64,000 nucleotides of DNA from positions 46,873,505-46,937,504 of the forward strand of contig OX439047.1 of the NCBI GenBank assembly GCA_949317995.1. The letters are read 5' to 3'. Each line of letters starts with the position of its first letter. Within the stretch, counting starts at the first letter, position 1. The notes beneath the pieces are model-generated. The model was not told where the DNA came from. It searched no databases and saw nothing but the letters and a program-made list of their open reading frames with translations. This document shows positions 47,901 through 58,900 of this stretch, one piece after another. Made by a program: the position numbers and the translations under genes. This DNA comes from Acholoe squamosa. Its lineage: Eukaryota; Annelida; Polychaeta; Phyllodocida; Polynoidae.

Positions 47901-48479
47901 TATAAGTAGTTGTTTGTCTGGGGTATTAGTTAGTACATTTACATTGAAATCCCCTAGAATAAAAATATCATATCTATCCAAGTTGTCTATTTGTAGTAGT
48001 AAAGCTCGCATTGTGTTACAGAATTCCATAAGGTTTCCCAAAGGTGGTCTAAAGACATTACATACTATACATTTTTTATTTGCACCTTTGGCTGATAGTA
48101 ACCATTGAACTTCTATATTTTCATTAGATCTGTTTAAGGCTTTGAACCTGTCTACTGAACATGATAGACTTTCATTAACATATGCACAGAGTCCACCTCC
48201 TCTATATATACTGATACGGTCTTGACGAAAGAGATTATACCTTGGGAAGCTATACAAGTTACTACAATCCATTTCGTTCAACCAGGTCTCAGAAAATAAT
48301 ATAATATCAATGAAATTGTTATTCAGCTCCTCTTTGATTTTTGTAAATTTATTTCTTACACTCCTGGCATTCATATGTATTATTGAGAAACCTTTCCTGA
48401 ATTTATTTTTTAAAGACATGTTGTATCTGGTAAGTACATATAAGCTTGATATAGTCAACATGCTGCATAATGTATACAT
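44983..48479 (-). pseudogene. LINE ORF2: endonuclease plus reverse transcriptase, disrupted
   Basis: The endonuclease part (48479-47634) keeps its active-site residues: Asn37 in HMNARS, Glu64 in SETW, Asp177 and Asn179 in GDFNVN, Asp219 in CIDLIFSN, and Ser239-Asp240-His241. A TAG at 47634-47636 interrupts it, after which the same frame continues to about 47361. A 609-bp insertion follows (46752-47360). The polymerase part has FIDIKKAFDSVNH, GVPQGSILGPLFF and LLYADDSVLYV, all in a 371-residue open frame (46507-45392). Frameshifts lie near 46580 (T run) and near 45393. The C-terminal piece ends at 44983. It would nick the target and prime reverse transcription there. Met21 of the first piece is an alternative start. 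Confidence 0.92.
46752..47360. mobile_element. 609-bp insertion inside LINE ORF2
   Basis: LINE coding sequence stops at AKETY and resumes at TYYSNLSE. ATATGT is present on both sides (46746-46751 and 47361-47366), consistent with a target duplication of 6 bp or slightly more. The ends GTAGAGGCAAGGAGAAAGG and the inverse of CCTTTCTGCTTGCTGGCTCAC are imperfectly inverted. AT-rich interior with no protein. Probably a small non-autonomous DNA transposon. Confidence 0.72.
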
Positions 48480-48688
48480 GTATGATCATTCTACTGGTGC
48501 ATGCTACATCAATCCAGGTCATTGTAAACCACGTGTTATAAAAATATACATACCCCCCCCCCTCCACAGGCTTACAGCTCTTCTGGCTACCTATGGTGAT
48601 CAGTATATGAGTCGGCAGTTAAAATTTCAAGGACTATGGTTTTATATCAATTAGGAACTTAGCTATATAATATACAAGAAGATATTTA

Positions 48689-49198
48689 TTAATTTTCATC
48701 TGGATTTCCATGTACTCTGGTTAGTTGCGCACGGATTTTTTGAAGGATTTGTCCCATCAGATTCTCCCCTTTAACATTTCCTGTCGTACATTGGTTTGCT
48801 TGCCCGAAGTGCATTTTCACTCCCCATATAGGGTTGAAGCTGGCCTCATACAAGTTTTTGTCTCCAGTAGAGATAAGATAGTCCCTCATATATGGTGTGG
48901 AGAATTTCTGCTCGTTGATCTCTTGCATGACAGTGGTAGCCATCTTGTTCCATTCTGCTGTGGGTCTGATTTTCCTTGCTCCGTACATTATTTGTACCGG
49001 GTCTTCTAGCTTCTTTAAGGATGTTACTAGGTTGTACTGGCCACAAGCTTGGGCCTTGGTCACTTGATAAGCCTGCTCGGAGCTGTTGTATTCCACTCCT
49101 CTATATGATACTTGGCAATGGAAAAGATTAGACAGTTTGTGATGGTGTGACTTGAACATTAGACCGTCTGGTGTTTCGGCTTCATTGGCTTTTTGCAT
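48689..49198 (-). CDS. NADAR-superfamily (YbiA/DUF1768-like) protein encoded within the LINE
   Basis: 169 residues, uninterrupted. Family features in order: LSNLFHC, then EYNSSEQAYQVTKAQA (the SEQxYQxxKA signature), then MYGARKIRPTAEWNK, then KFSTPYMRDYLISTGDKNLYEAS, then IWGVKMHFG, and finally ENLMGQILQKIR. This covers the whole single-domain fold at its usual length. NADAR proteins are known to cleave N-glycosidic bonds: YbiA-type enzymes on riboflavin precursors, and DarT1-associated NADAR proteins on ADP-ribosylated guanosine in DNA. It starts two bases after the ORF1 stop, in another frame, suggesting coupled re-initiation. Role in the element unknown; reversal of ADP-ribosylation is inference. 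Confidence 0.88.
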   Translation of the reverse strand: MQKANEAETPDGLMFKSHHHKLSNLFHCQVSYRGVEYNSSEQAYQVTKAQACGQYNLVTSLKKLEDPVQIMYGARKIRPTAEWNKMATTVMQEINEQKFSTPYMRDYLISTGDKNLYEASFNPIWGVKMHFGQANQCTTGNVKGENLMGQILQKIRAQLTRVHGNPDEN

Positions 49199-49200
49199 GT

Positions 49201-50004
49201 TCAGGTCTTGGTATGGTAGCTGGTGAAGTTGACTGTGTTCGTAGGGTTCTTATCTATTATAATTTTACGTTGCCTCAACTGAGTATTGTACCCCTGTCGT
49301 TTCGCCAGGTAGTGCATGGCACGTAGATCATTGAATTCTCTTTGCTCCACCTCTCCGAGTTCATCCCCAATAGACACATATTTATATAGAAACTTGCCTT
49401 TTAAGTTCTTGAGGAGTCTCATCAGTTTCGCCTTGGTATATACATTATTGAACACAATTTCAATCGGTCGATAGTTCTTCTTATTTACATCGTGGGCGCC
49501 GCCATCTTGGTTTCGTGTGACGGGTGTTCCTGCGCGACTACAACTTTGTACGCTTTCGATGCCAAAATCCGCGCGCACATCTAGGCCTTTTACCACCACA
49601 ATTTTCCTCTTGATGTCTTCATCTATTTTCTCAAATCTTTGTGCATGCTTTAATAGCAGGTCTGTTTGCGCTTGGATATTTTGTGTGTGTGCCGTCATGG
49701 CGTCACCCGTTTCTTTGACAGTGGTGGATACAGAATTTAATGTTCCTTCTGTGGAAGTTAGCCTGGTTGTTAATCCGTCCAAGGTTGTGTTAATGGTGGT
49801 GGAGGTCTTATTTAAGGTATCAATAGAGTCCTTGAACCCATCGAGACTAGTTTTCATCTCAAGTTGAAGTTCCTCCACTGTTTTGACTCTCCTGTCAATA
49901 GAGTTGACGGCGGCGATGACATCCTTCAAAGTGGCTTCCGGTGAGAGCATTTCAATTTCTTTTCCTCTCCTCCTGGTTTGAAGCTTGTCTTTAGCGTTTG
50001 ACAT
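49201..50004 (-). CDS. LINE ORF1: coiled coil plus RRM-like RNA-binding protein
   Basis: 267 residues, intact. Residues about 20-135 are heptad-rich (IDRRVKTVEELQLEMKTS, then repeated LxxLTTRLTSTEGTLNSV-type segments), a long trimeric-style coiled coil. From about 135 comes an RRM-like part: KRKIVVVKGLD, then RPIEIVFNNVYTKAKLMRLL, then KGKFLYKYVSIGDEL and a basic tail QLRQRKIIIDKN. This resembles ORF1 proteins of LINEs that coat element RNA and chaperone its annealing. ORF1 ends in TGA, followed by AC and the ATG of the NADAR frame. It is on the same strand as ORF2 and in the expected position. Confidence 0.82.
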   Translation of the reverse strand: MSNAKDKLQTRRRGKEIEMLSPEATLKDVIAAVNSIDRRVKTVEELQLEMKTSLDGFKDSIDTLNKTSTTINTTLDGLTTRLTSTEGTLNSVSTTVKETGDAMTAHTQNIQAQTDLLLKHAQRFEKIDEDIKRKIVVVKGLDVRADFGIESVQSCSRAGTPVTRNQDGGAHDVNKKNYRPIEIVFNNVYTKAKLMRLLKNLKGKFLYKYVSIGDELGEVEQREFNDLRAMHYLAKRQGYNTQLRQRKIIIDKNPTNTVNFTSYHTKT

Positions 50005-50010
50005 CCTGTA

Positions 50011-52472
50011 TGTATTTGGTTGGAGCTTTTATGAAGTAGTATGTCAAGTTTGACAACGTTCCTATATATATATCCTAGTAGATTTGTAGAAATTCTACAG
50101 TCCAGTTTTCAACCGCTCAATCTTGTACCTATTCATCCTATTTCTGGCCTCATTTGAAAGAAAACACTTGGGGCTTCAGAAAACGGGCAAATTTGCATAT
50201 GTCGGACCACTATTTTTTTTAGATATGTCAGGTCAAAGTTGAAAAATGGCTCAAAGTTGCCTTTTTTTCAATTTCCATCTCATTAGAGGCCCTATAGCAT
50301 CTATCCAAGCAGTAAGGGACCAGATAATTGCATTCTATCCAACATTCCAATGTAGTTTAGAGGTGATATGTCTCATAAATCTTTTACCCTATTGGTTCTT
50401 ATAACCTGAAAACACCGTTGTTAAGGTGTGTGATGAATCGTTTTTGGCAGTAGATGAGTTATAAGTATATTATGCCTAGGCTTGTTATTTATCACAAGCA
50501 AAGTGGTCCTTATAGGGTATTTTTAGGTAAAATATTTTTCCCCTACATACCACCCGGTGTGCACAATACACATTCAAGTAATTTTCAAGTCAATATCACT
50601 GACACTCCTTAAATCAAGATTTTCTCATATGCAGCCTATATTAATCATTTTTGGATTATCTTATCCACCCTACAGTGTATATCTTTTGGTGAAGTATTAT
50701 TTTTAAAAAAAAGAAATGAAGTCTCTACATGTCTTGGTTGGCCCAAACCAGACTCATTTGCCTGTGTTAAGGTGCGTGATGAAACCAGTACTGGTCCCAT
50801 ACCAACACTGTTCTGCCCGAAGCCATTTACATTTGTGGTTTATATGATAGAATGATGCTTTGGCTTTTATTCTAATCACTCTGTGTGTACACCCTACCAT
50901 TTTAGAGGCCCCCAGGTTAAGACAAACAGGTTTTTGGACCACACATCACTCTTTTGGCCCTTCAGCGACCGATTTTAGGTATATTATTCACTAGTTTTTT
51001 TGTAGACATACATCCTCTAAGTATTTCTCAGTGATTTAGTGTGAAACATCGCTGCTTACTTTGGTTATAATGGTACAGTGGCCATAATATTGCCTTGTGT
51101 GGTTGATTCATCACGCACCTTAATGAAAAAATAGATGTACGAGGCACATTTTGCTCCCTCTTATGCGGATTCCCATGCTGTCATCATTGGAGGGTGCCTT
51201 GATATGATATAGATATTTGCTGTATTTTGCCATTGCACACATTTTTAACCATCAATTATTCACATTTAATATATACCCTTATTTTAGTGTTTTAAGAGAC
51301 AAAAGGAGGATGGGACTCCCATGTCCGATGTTATTTTCCTAGTGCCAGGGAAGACCCTAGATGGGTAGATATTCTATAATTCCTGATTTTAATCAATAGC
51401 CCAGAATGTTTGGTACCTGTGTATGTAATACCATTATGATATGAAAGCTTCAGGTGCCTGTATGAGGTAAATTACTTTGTGGTAGTGTGTGTTAAGGTGC
51501 ACGATGAATCCCGCCTCCGCAGGGGTGTCATTTTTGAGACTAAACCATACAGAAAATATACAAAAGAAGTGATAAATGATGATTGTTACAAGAATTTTAC
51601 ATATTGAAGATGTAATATATTGATTTTCATGTTTAGCCTACAGGTTTTGAGCCAATAACACCAAAGTTGAGATTGTGTGCAAAAATTTTTGAAAAATCTC
51701 AATCTCCAATATACAAGATATTGAATAATTTCCGAAGTTTTCAAACCTCAGTTCTACTTTTTTGTAAACACATACTAGGGTGTTGCAGTAGATAGGACAT
51801 GGAATCTAGTAAGGATAGGACGATCTTTGAAGGTGAAGTGTGTAAAATAAAGTATCGTTAGGGTGTTTGATGAATCAATTGTGTGATTTTACGGCAAGTG
51901 CAATAAAAACTGACCTCCTGGGAGTTAAAGACTTGAATGTACCTTTTCATAGAGCCAAGATAATTATAGGGCTATCAATAAAATAAAATCTTATAATGCA
52001 ATGCTGAGTTTGTCTTCCTGACCCCCTGAGACCCAAAGGTGGGAGCTTTGGGAATTATATGTCCCTCTCACACTCCCAGTCAAAAGTATAGTACTTTTTT
52101 CCGTGGCTGTCAAACCGTTTGTGTCTGTGCAATATTTCTCCATGTACCATTCGGCATTCCTAGCCACTCTCTCTATGTTGGTGCCGCCGTCTGGGTGAAT
52201 AAGGACATTCCCCACAGTGGTATGCATCGTGTAATTCATCTAGGCCTTTACCCCTAGAGTCCATAAAAAAGACAGTGCAATGAGCTGGGGGTATGACCCC
52301 CCTTCATGCCATATATCCAATAGCTTGTATCCAAGGCATCATACGGTCAAACTTCACTAGGTTTTCTCTGGTTATCAAACGAAAGGATCCTTTCCTGTAT
52401 GAAATGAGGGAAAATAATTATGCGCATTATATATTTCAAATTGAAGCTTTGAGAAATTTATCTAAAATCTTC
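50011..52472. other. Intergenic with five spaced TTAAGGTGCGTGATGAATC motifs
   Basis: No gene. A motif close to TTAAGGTGCGTGATGAATC occurs at about 50421, 50767, 51104-51122 (inverted), 51492 and 51858, spaced roughly 340-380 bp apart. The sequence between them does not obviously repeat. Confidence 0.75.
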
Positions 52473-52495
52473 AAAAAAAAAAAAAAAAAAAAAAA
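52473..52495. repeat. Poly(A) tract
   Basis: 23 consecutive A, followed by GGTCGGCC. It could be a retrotransposon tail, but no element could be defined beside it. Confidence 0.85.
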
Positions 52496-53140
52496 GGTCG
52501 GCCACTTTTGGCTGAGGTCGGTCGGGTGACCGGAAACCTTTGTGGTGTTAGCAAAGTTGCAAATGGTGTGTTTGATGGCGTAATATATGATTGTTTGAGG
52601 AGAAACAAAGCAGCACTTATACACGAAAGAAAACAAATTATAGTATTCGATATTTTAGCATTGTCTGAATTTCTAACAAAATAACTCCGTCTAGGCTAGC
52701 ACCAGGAGGTTAATTCAAAACATCCTGGGATCGCAACCTCAGCGATCTTAGGAATTATTCTACCTTATCCTATTAAGCAATCTTAAGATTAGACTGCATT
52801 CACATTTCCTAGCCAGCGCTAAGATCACATTGATCTTAGCCTCAGCCCTCCTACACTATTCCAAGAAGTACTGACTGGGCACAGGGGTAAGAGTCCCAAA
52901 ATAAAGAAACAGCTGTGGAGCCACTCTTCTTCACCACAGTGTTTATATCATTGTTCCCCGTCCCCATATGGGCTTACAAAAGAGCACAGGGTGCAGTTGA
53001 CCCCCGTACAGTATTCAAGAGTTGTTCCCATGAATGTATGATTTATGCTTGCCTATTAGAAGCATTGTGCCCTCCCCCCAGGACAAAGAGAGAGAAGGGA
53101 AGAATTACCTTACAGTGCACTTAGCGCAGGAGTAGGCCTA

Positions 53141-54380
53141 CACTGCAAAAAAGGTGTGTGTTTATACATACCACATTGTCTACATGGTGTGTGATTCCTA
53201 CACATCTATGATATTCAAACACTTACAGCTAAACACCATCAGATTCTACACACCTACTTCTCACACACCTAAACACTTACACACCATAGTGTTAAGGTGT
53301 TTGAGTTTAAACACATCCAGTCTCTATGTGTTTAGTCTTAAACATGTATTTGAAAGATAAACATCAGGTGTTTAGCCATTTAATAAGAATCATAAGCAGA
53401 TAATATAACTATAATATGTATGAAATGAGTAAAAGGATAGTATCCTCGCTTTTATAGTTGTATATCACCCAGTTTCCTGATGACTCAGTAGTTTTTTGAG
53501 TTTTTGTTTTGCCTGTTTGTTGTTTTTTTACCTAAGGGGCATGATGCATGGGAGGAGGGGTTATAGGGAGGTATGGGTGGCCTACCCCTCCTCCCATGTC
53601 CAAGCCTCCAGGGACCACCCCCACCTCCCTACCCACTCTTCCTACCTCTCCTTATGTGTACAAGCCTCTATGGACGGTCCCTACCTCCCTACCCACTCCT
53701 GCTACCTCTTCCCGCGTGTACAAGCCTCCAGGGACCCTCCCTACCCACTCCTCCTACCTCTTCTCAAGTGTACAAGCCTCCAGGGACCACCCCTACCTCC
53801 ATACCCACTCCTCCTACCTCTTCTCATATGTACAAGCCTCCAGGGACCACCCCTACCTTACTACCAACTCCTCCTGCCTCTTTTACACTTTTACTCCTAT
53901 CTGTATAGTGTGTATTATTTCTATCTTGCAGTTTTACCATGGAAAATGAATATGGCGGTATCCAGCTACAGTAATAGAGATTAAAATGATGTAAAGATGA
54001 TGAAAAATAAATGGTGGAAATAATAAAAATGAAATGATTCAGCCATAGCCCCCCTCCCACCCTGGTGAACAACCCTATGGCCCAAAGCTAGTGCCTCCCC
54101 AAGCTAAACACCATGCATCTAAACACCTCCTGAAGCTAACCACTATGTATCTAAACACCTCCTAAAACTACACACTATGTATCTAAACACCTCCTAAAGC
54201 TAAACACTACCAATCTAAACATTTACTCATGCTGCACACCTTAAAGCTAAACACCTATCAAAACTAAACACTTGTTAAATCAAACGCCTGATAGCTAAAC
54301 ATGTTTAAACGCCTTTAGCCAAAAAATGTGTTTAGATCCTAAACACTGGTGTTTGGTTGCTAAACACCAAATTAACAGTG
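53141..54380. mobile_element. 1,240-bp element with CACTG...CAGTG ends and TA duplication
   Basis: Starts CACTGCAAAAAAGGTGTGTG and ends CACCAAATTAACAGTG. TA flanks both sides (53139-53140 and 54381-54382), while the uninterrupted sister copies read straight through this point with a single TA. The interior has TAAACACC and GTGTTTAA words on both sides and a 60-bp minisatellite in the middle. No transposase. It resembles the 16060 element in composition and the 39570 element in its ends. Confidence 0.87.
53575..53885 (+). repeat. 60-bp minisatellite, about five units
   Basis: Units centre on GTACAAGCCTCCAGGGACCA and CCTACCCACTCCTCCTACCT. One unit is shortened to about 51 bp. Unit length divisible by three keeps all three forward frames open (Pro/Ser/Thr-rich), so these frames are not evidence of a gene. 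Confidence 0.92.
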
Positions 54381-54690
54381 TAAGAGCGCTCAAGGGCACT
54401 CAGCAAACGTCCTCCCTCCCCTCTATATGTATGCAACAGGCTATTCACTTCGATCAGGAGTGTTCCCTGTAAGTGCTCTTGTACTCAGGTGAAACCACTA
54501 TGCAATTCTTTCACTAAGATTGCAGTGATCTTAGTGCTGGAAAAGGAATAGTGAAGTGATCCCAGGACTTGCTATTCCTGAGAGGCCTACAACCACTGCA
54601 TTACATAGGGTAGACTGGCCAGGTCTTATGATATGTGCCTACACTAAGATCGCTGGGTTTGCGATCCCAGGATGTTTTGAATTAAGCTCC

Positions 54691-55976
54691 TGGAGCTCCT
54701 ACACACTGCAAAGCAGTCATTCTCCAACTTCAACTTTGAACAGCCTTCAGGAAAGCCTACAGGGCGCACCTAGATTGATATCTTTGTCAAACTATTACTG
54801 TTCTATATGTTTCTATCTTCACGTATAAGGAACGTTCCTAAATGTTATGTTACACCGTGCAGTTTATAGGTGAGGTACAACGGCAGTACAGTCATGGGTT
54901 AAGAAACATCCAAATGTGTCTTGTCACAATTATAAGTGTGCATATAACCGAGCCTGTTTGTTTCTATGAGGGAAATCAATTGCTAGATATTGCCATGCTC
55001 TCTATTTAGACATTAAATAAATAATTGAAGCTTTAAGTGGTCCTTTATAATAAACAGATCCTATTGTTATAAACTTGGCACCTTTTCAACATTTTAAACA
55101 AGGCGCATTTAGCTGTAGACAAGGGGTACACTCTAAATAGAATAGAGGTGTTATTAAAAGAGAAACTTAAGATATGTATTAAAGGATTACAGCCCTGCAA
55201 TCATTCAGATCGGATCTCAAGTTTCTGAGCTCTTACTGATGGCTACCTATCATTCATGATTTAACCCATCACTTACTAGGACTGACTGCCAAGATTATTT
55301 AGATTTGAATAGTCAGGGGACACTGAATCCAAACGGATGGAGGGCAGCAGTTTCAATTTTATGACATGCCCATATCCCCTGTGTTACTTAATAATCACAG
55401 AACCTCTGCCAATTGAAGGAATTCTCTACATCTATCTCATTTTTAGCCATGGCCCATATCCCTTTAGAAATCCCCGCTTCACAATGTCAAATTCAGTGGT
55501 CCAGACCTATAAATAACAGAATGTACTACTCAATAAAACTGAATAATATATAAAGAAACAATTAGCACTGGCGTCTTTATACCTCTAACATACTGCATTG
55601 AACGTGACTACGACTACAATTATTGTCTCCTAACGGAAACGGGATTAGTGTCAGGATTGGACCAATTGATCACTGTGTTTATACAACCCCCACTAGTCTT
55701 GTTGACATCAGGCCCTGGAGCCAACACCTTAAGGAGCGAGACATTCTGAGCTGCTCTCACCTAACAACGGAGCTGATGCTGACCAGGTACAATTAGCTCG
55801 GCCTAAACTACACCAGTTTTCAGGCAGTATTCCCACATCTTTGGGAAGGTTCTATTTTGTTCCTCTGACTGGGATATTTCACAAGGTGAATATGTGGTAA
55901 CTCTGAATAAGGAGGGCAAATGAGTGAGTTAGAAGGAGCTACTCACATATAGCCAACACTAAGATAATCAGTGACT
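54691..55976. other. Upstream region of the WSC-lectin gene
   Basis: No further exon recognised. No TATA box or other promoter element can be placed with confidence, and the transcription start may lie further upstream in a non-coding exon. Confidence 0.45.
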
Positions 55977-58900
55977 ATGAATGAGGCATACTTCAGGTGG
56001 GTCTGTCTCACCTGGCTTTTATGTGAAGGTAAGTTAAAGATCCATTTGAACGTTTTATCAAACATGGAAAATATAACTCCATATCAAACAAGTCATACAG
56101 ATTCATTTATTGAGACATCTGTAACATGATGTGAATCATCCATCTGATTCCTGTAATATATACAACACTTTATATCATTGTCAAAAACACCACTTTAATG
56201 GCAATTTATAAAAGCAGGTGGATAGTGTAGCACTGTAATTACTTTTGCATGTTTGTTGTATATCATTTGTGTATGACAGTTAGCAGAATTGAAAATCTCC
56301 CCATGCAATGTAATTTTTTGCCAATACCATATCAATCAATCAAATCACACTATAGTTAATCACACAAAATTGCATCTCTTCTCATAAATCAGTATTAGGT
56401 CATTTCCATTATACAAAGATGACAAACCAAGGTATAATTTGATACTATGCTATTTCATCATATTAAAATCCTCTCATCTTCCTCATCTCCAGTGGCCATG
56501 GGTGGAGACTACCACCACATGCACCTGGGCTGTTATCGTACACCAGAGCCTGGAACCACAACTGATGGCCTTAAGTACCATTACGCCACACTGGAGTTGG
56601 GTACCTGTGCCGCAGGTTGTAACAGGGAGGGATACCCCTACATGTCCCTCCAGAAGGGCAAGCACTGTCTCTGTGTTTCAGAGTATGGGCAGGGAGGACT
56701 TACATTCGGCTCAGGTAGGACTGGGAATAAGACAGCGTTGCATCACTGTTTAAGTCTCAGCAGGGACTGATTGGGTTAAATGGAGGGATTTCTACTATTA
56801 CATGTACCAAAATGGTTTTATGAATGTTTCATCATGGGATACAAACTGCTGAGTAAATATAATGGAACTACCGATAGACACAGGGAATTGGTATTCAAGA
56901 AAGACACCAGAGGTCAGCAGTAATATTTAAAGAATCATGCAGAATCTCATTTTGTTTTTCTCTAGTCAGGATTAATATCGTACTAAAATGTTCTCTTTTT
57001 CCAGCATGCACAGAGACGTGTCACACAGACAAAACCTTCTCGTGTGGAGGGGACCAAACTGAGAATGTCTACTATGCCGTCAACACAGGTCAACTTTATA
57101 TGTACACCTTTTACTCTTTGAAATGGGAATTTAAGACCTAGAGGTCGTTTCACAACATTTAGCTACATTTTTAATAAAAAACGGTCCTTTATATATTTGC
57201 AAATATGGAGGTTTGTATTTCAAACGTTGGGTCCAATTTTGAATTTGGAGGGGTATAGGGCAGGTGGATTGGTCAAACGCGCTGAAATGGCCTCCAGGCC
57301 AGACTTCCTTAATATGAACTACATCCCATCTCCTTTAATGTATTGTGAATCTGGCACTTAGCACATTTAGATTACAAAAATACTTACAAAGTCACACTTT
57401 TCCCAACTTCAATCGTCAGAAATTGTCCAAAGTGTGATGAGCGGTAGACATTCTTGGTATTTGAACAGTCAGTGTGATATAGATTTCAAACTGCTAGATG
57501 GAGAAGGTTTAATACCCTGACTTTCACCCTCACCTTACCATGACAGAGCGGCAGTTGGTTAACGAGAGGATTGAGATACTGAAGGTGACCAAAATGAACT
57601 TCCTCCAGGCCAGGAAGGAATGTATTCGGATGGATGGGGACTTGGTAACCCTTAAGGATATCTTCCAGATGGAGGACATTGTGTCCACCGTTAACCAATC
57701 AGAACATGCGTAAGGATCAACTTCCAATCTCTCGTTGTTTTTTTTTTTTTTTTTTTTTTTTTTTTCATTTCAACCTTTCTACAATGCATGTGGATAGCAA
57801 TTTGAATCCTTTATACACATCCTTGTAGAATCCTGTGCTGCATCCATTATTCTTCAGGAACAAGTTGAACATCATGTTGACCTTTAGGGCAATGTTTCGG
57901 TCATTGTCAACTAGACGTATGTGAAAAAGATTTTTTATAATAGATGATGAATTATATCCTCTCTTGATACATTGCTGAAAGAATTATATTCCTAAATTGG
58001 CAATAGTTTAAGGTAAACAGTTCGTGCATGGTCAATCTGTTCTGATTTATTCCAGGAAACCCTTCTGGATAGGTCTATCTAGAGTTTCATGGCAGAGTTT
58101 CAGACGCTGGACAGTTCCCAATGTGGTCGGCTTGGACCCCTCCGGTATGTGCTTTAGGATCGTATTTATATGTATTTGATATTATACTCAAAACGCAGCT
58201 TTAAACTCCGTTATGGTTTCCAAACCATATATGAGGGGTTAATCTTCCGGGTTGAATTTCGCCATTGAGTAATTCACTCTGTTTAGAATAGTGTTTCATG
58301 CACCTGTTGTCAAGATCAGCTTGCGACACAAGGAACACTTCCTAAACTGATATTTTATCTCAAATTTTACTTTGATATCCAAATAATAGGTCACTTTTAA
58401 TTTTCAGTAGAGAGATCTATATTAGGATTGTTATTCACTGGGGAACAATTTTTCTTATGTCTTATATTATCTCTGTGACAATTAGATAGCAGTATGTTCT
58501 GGGCCCCTGGACACCCCATACAAGACAACCACTGTACCCTGTTGGACCCTGGCACCCTGAGGTGGCAGAGTGCTCCATGTCACCAGAGTCACCCCTTCAT
58601 GTGCCACCAGGTGCCGCCACCACCAACACGTCAGTATTAACGTCATATTATGTCACATAATTAACTATAATACAATTTAATTAGAAATGTGACATGAATG
58701 TCATATTTTCAATGTATACGATGTTGAATCTGCTTACACTCAGTTACAGCATATATGTGGATCAACATGGTAAAGGTATGCCCGCGAGGGGGTGCGGGGG
58801 TGTACCTTTTACCGTGTTGATCCGCATATGTCAAGATTCTAGGTTTTGTTACTTTCTTAACCACAGAAGAAATAAATAATAACCTAGTGAATCGTCTGAA

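Larger units (their letters stand above)
44640..50010 (-). mobile_element. Near full-length LINE carrying a NADAR ORF
   Basis: Minus-strand order: ORF1 (50004-49201, coiled coil plus RRM-like), a NADAR-domain ORF (49198-48689), then ORF2 (48479-44983) with apurinic-type endonuclease and reverse transcriptase. The 3' region has two 143-bp tandem repeats (44683-44968). There is no RNase H after the reverse transcriptase. ORF2 has an in-frame stop, two frameshifts and a 609-bp insertion, while ORF1 and the NADAR ORF are intact. The domain layout fits the CR1/L2-like group of the jockey superfamily, but I cannot fix the clade. The 5' end is not defined. Confidence 0.85.
52705..54690 (+). mobile_element. 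745-bp TIR family, copy 3, split by an insertion
   Basis: The ends GGAGGTTAATTCAAAACATC and inverse match copies 1 and 2. Removing the 53141-54380 insertion and one TA leaves about 744 bp that aligns along its whole length with 21957-22702. Non-coding. Confidence 0.9.

Noticed and set aside
53496-53984. Long overlapping Pro/Ser/Thr-rich open frames in all forward frames
   Set aside because: They are produced by a 60-bp minisatellite whose length is a multiple of three.
58486-58610. Alternative exon 6 donor at CACCAG/GTGCCG
   Set aside because: It would join exon 7 in the wrong phase and reach TAG within five codons. The donor at 58630 (GTCAGT) keeps the frame.
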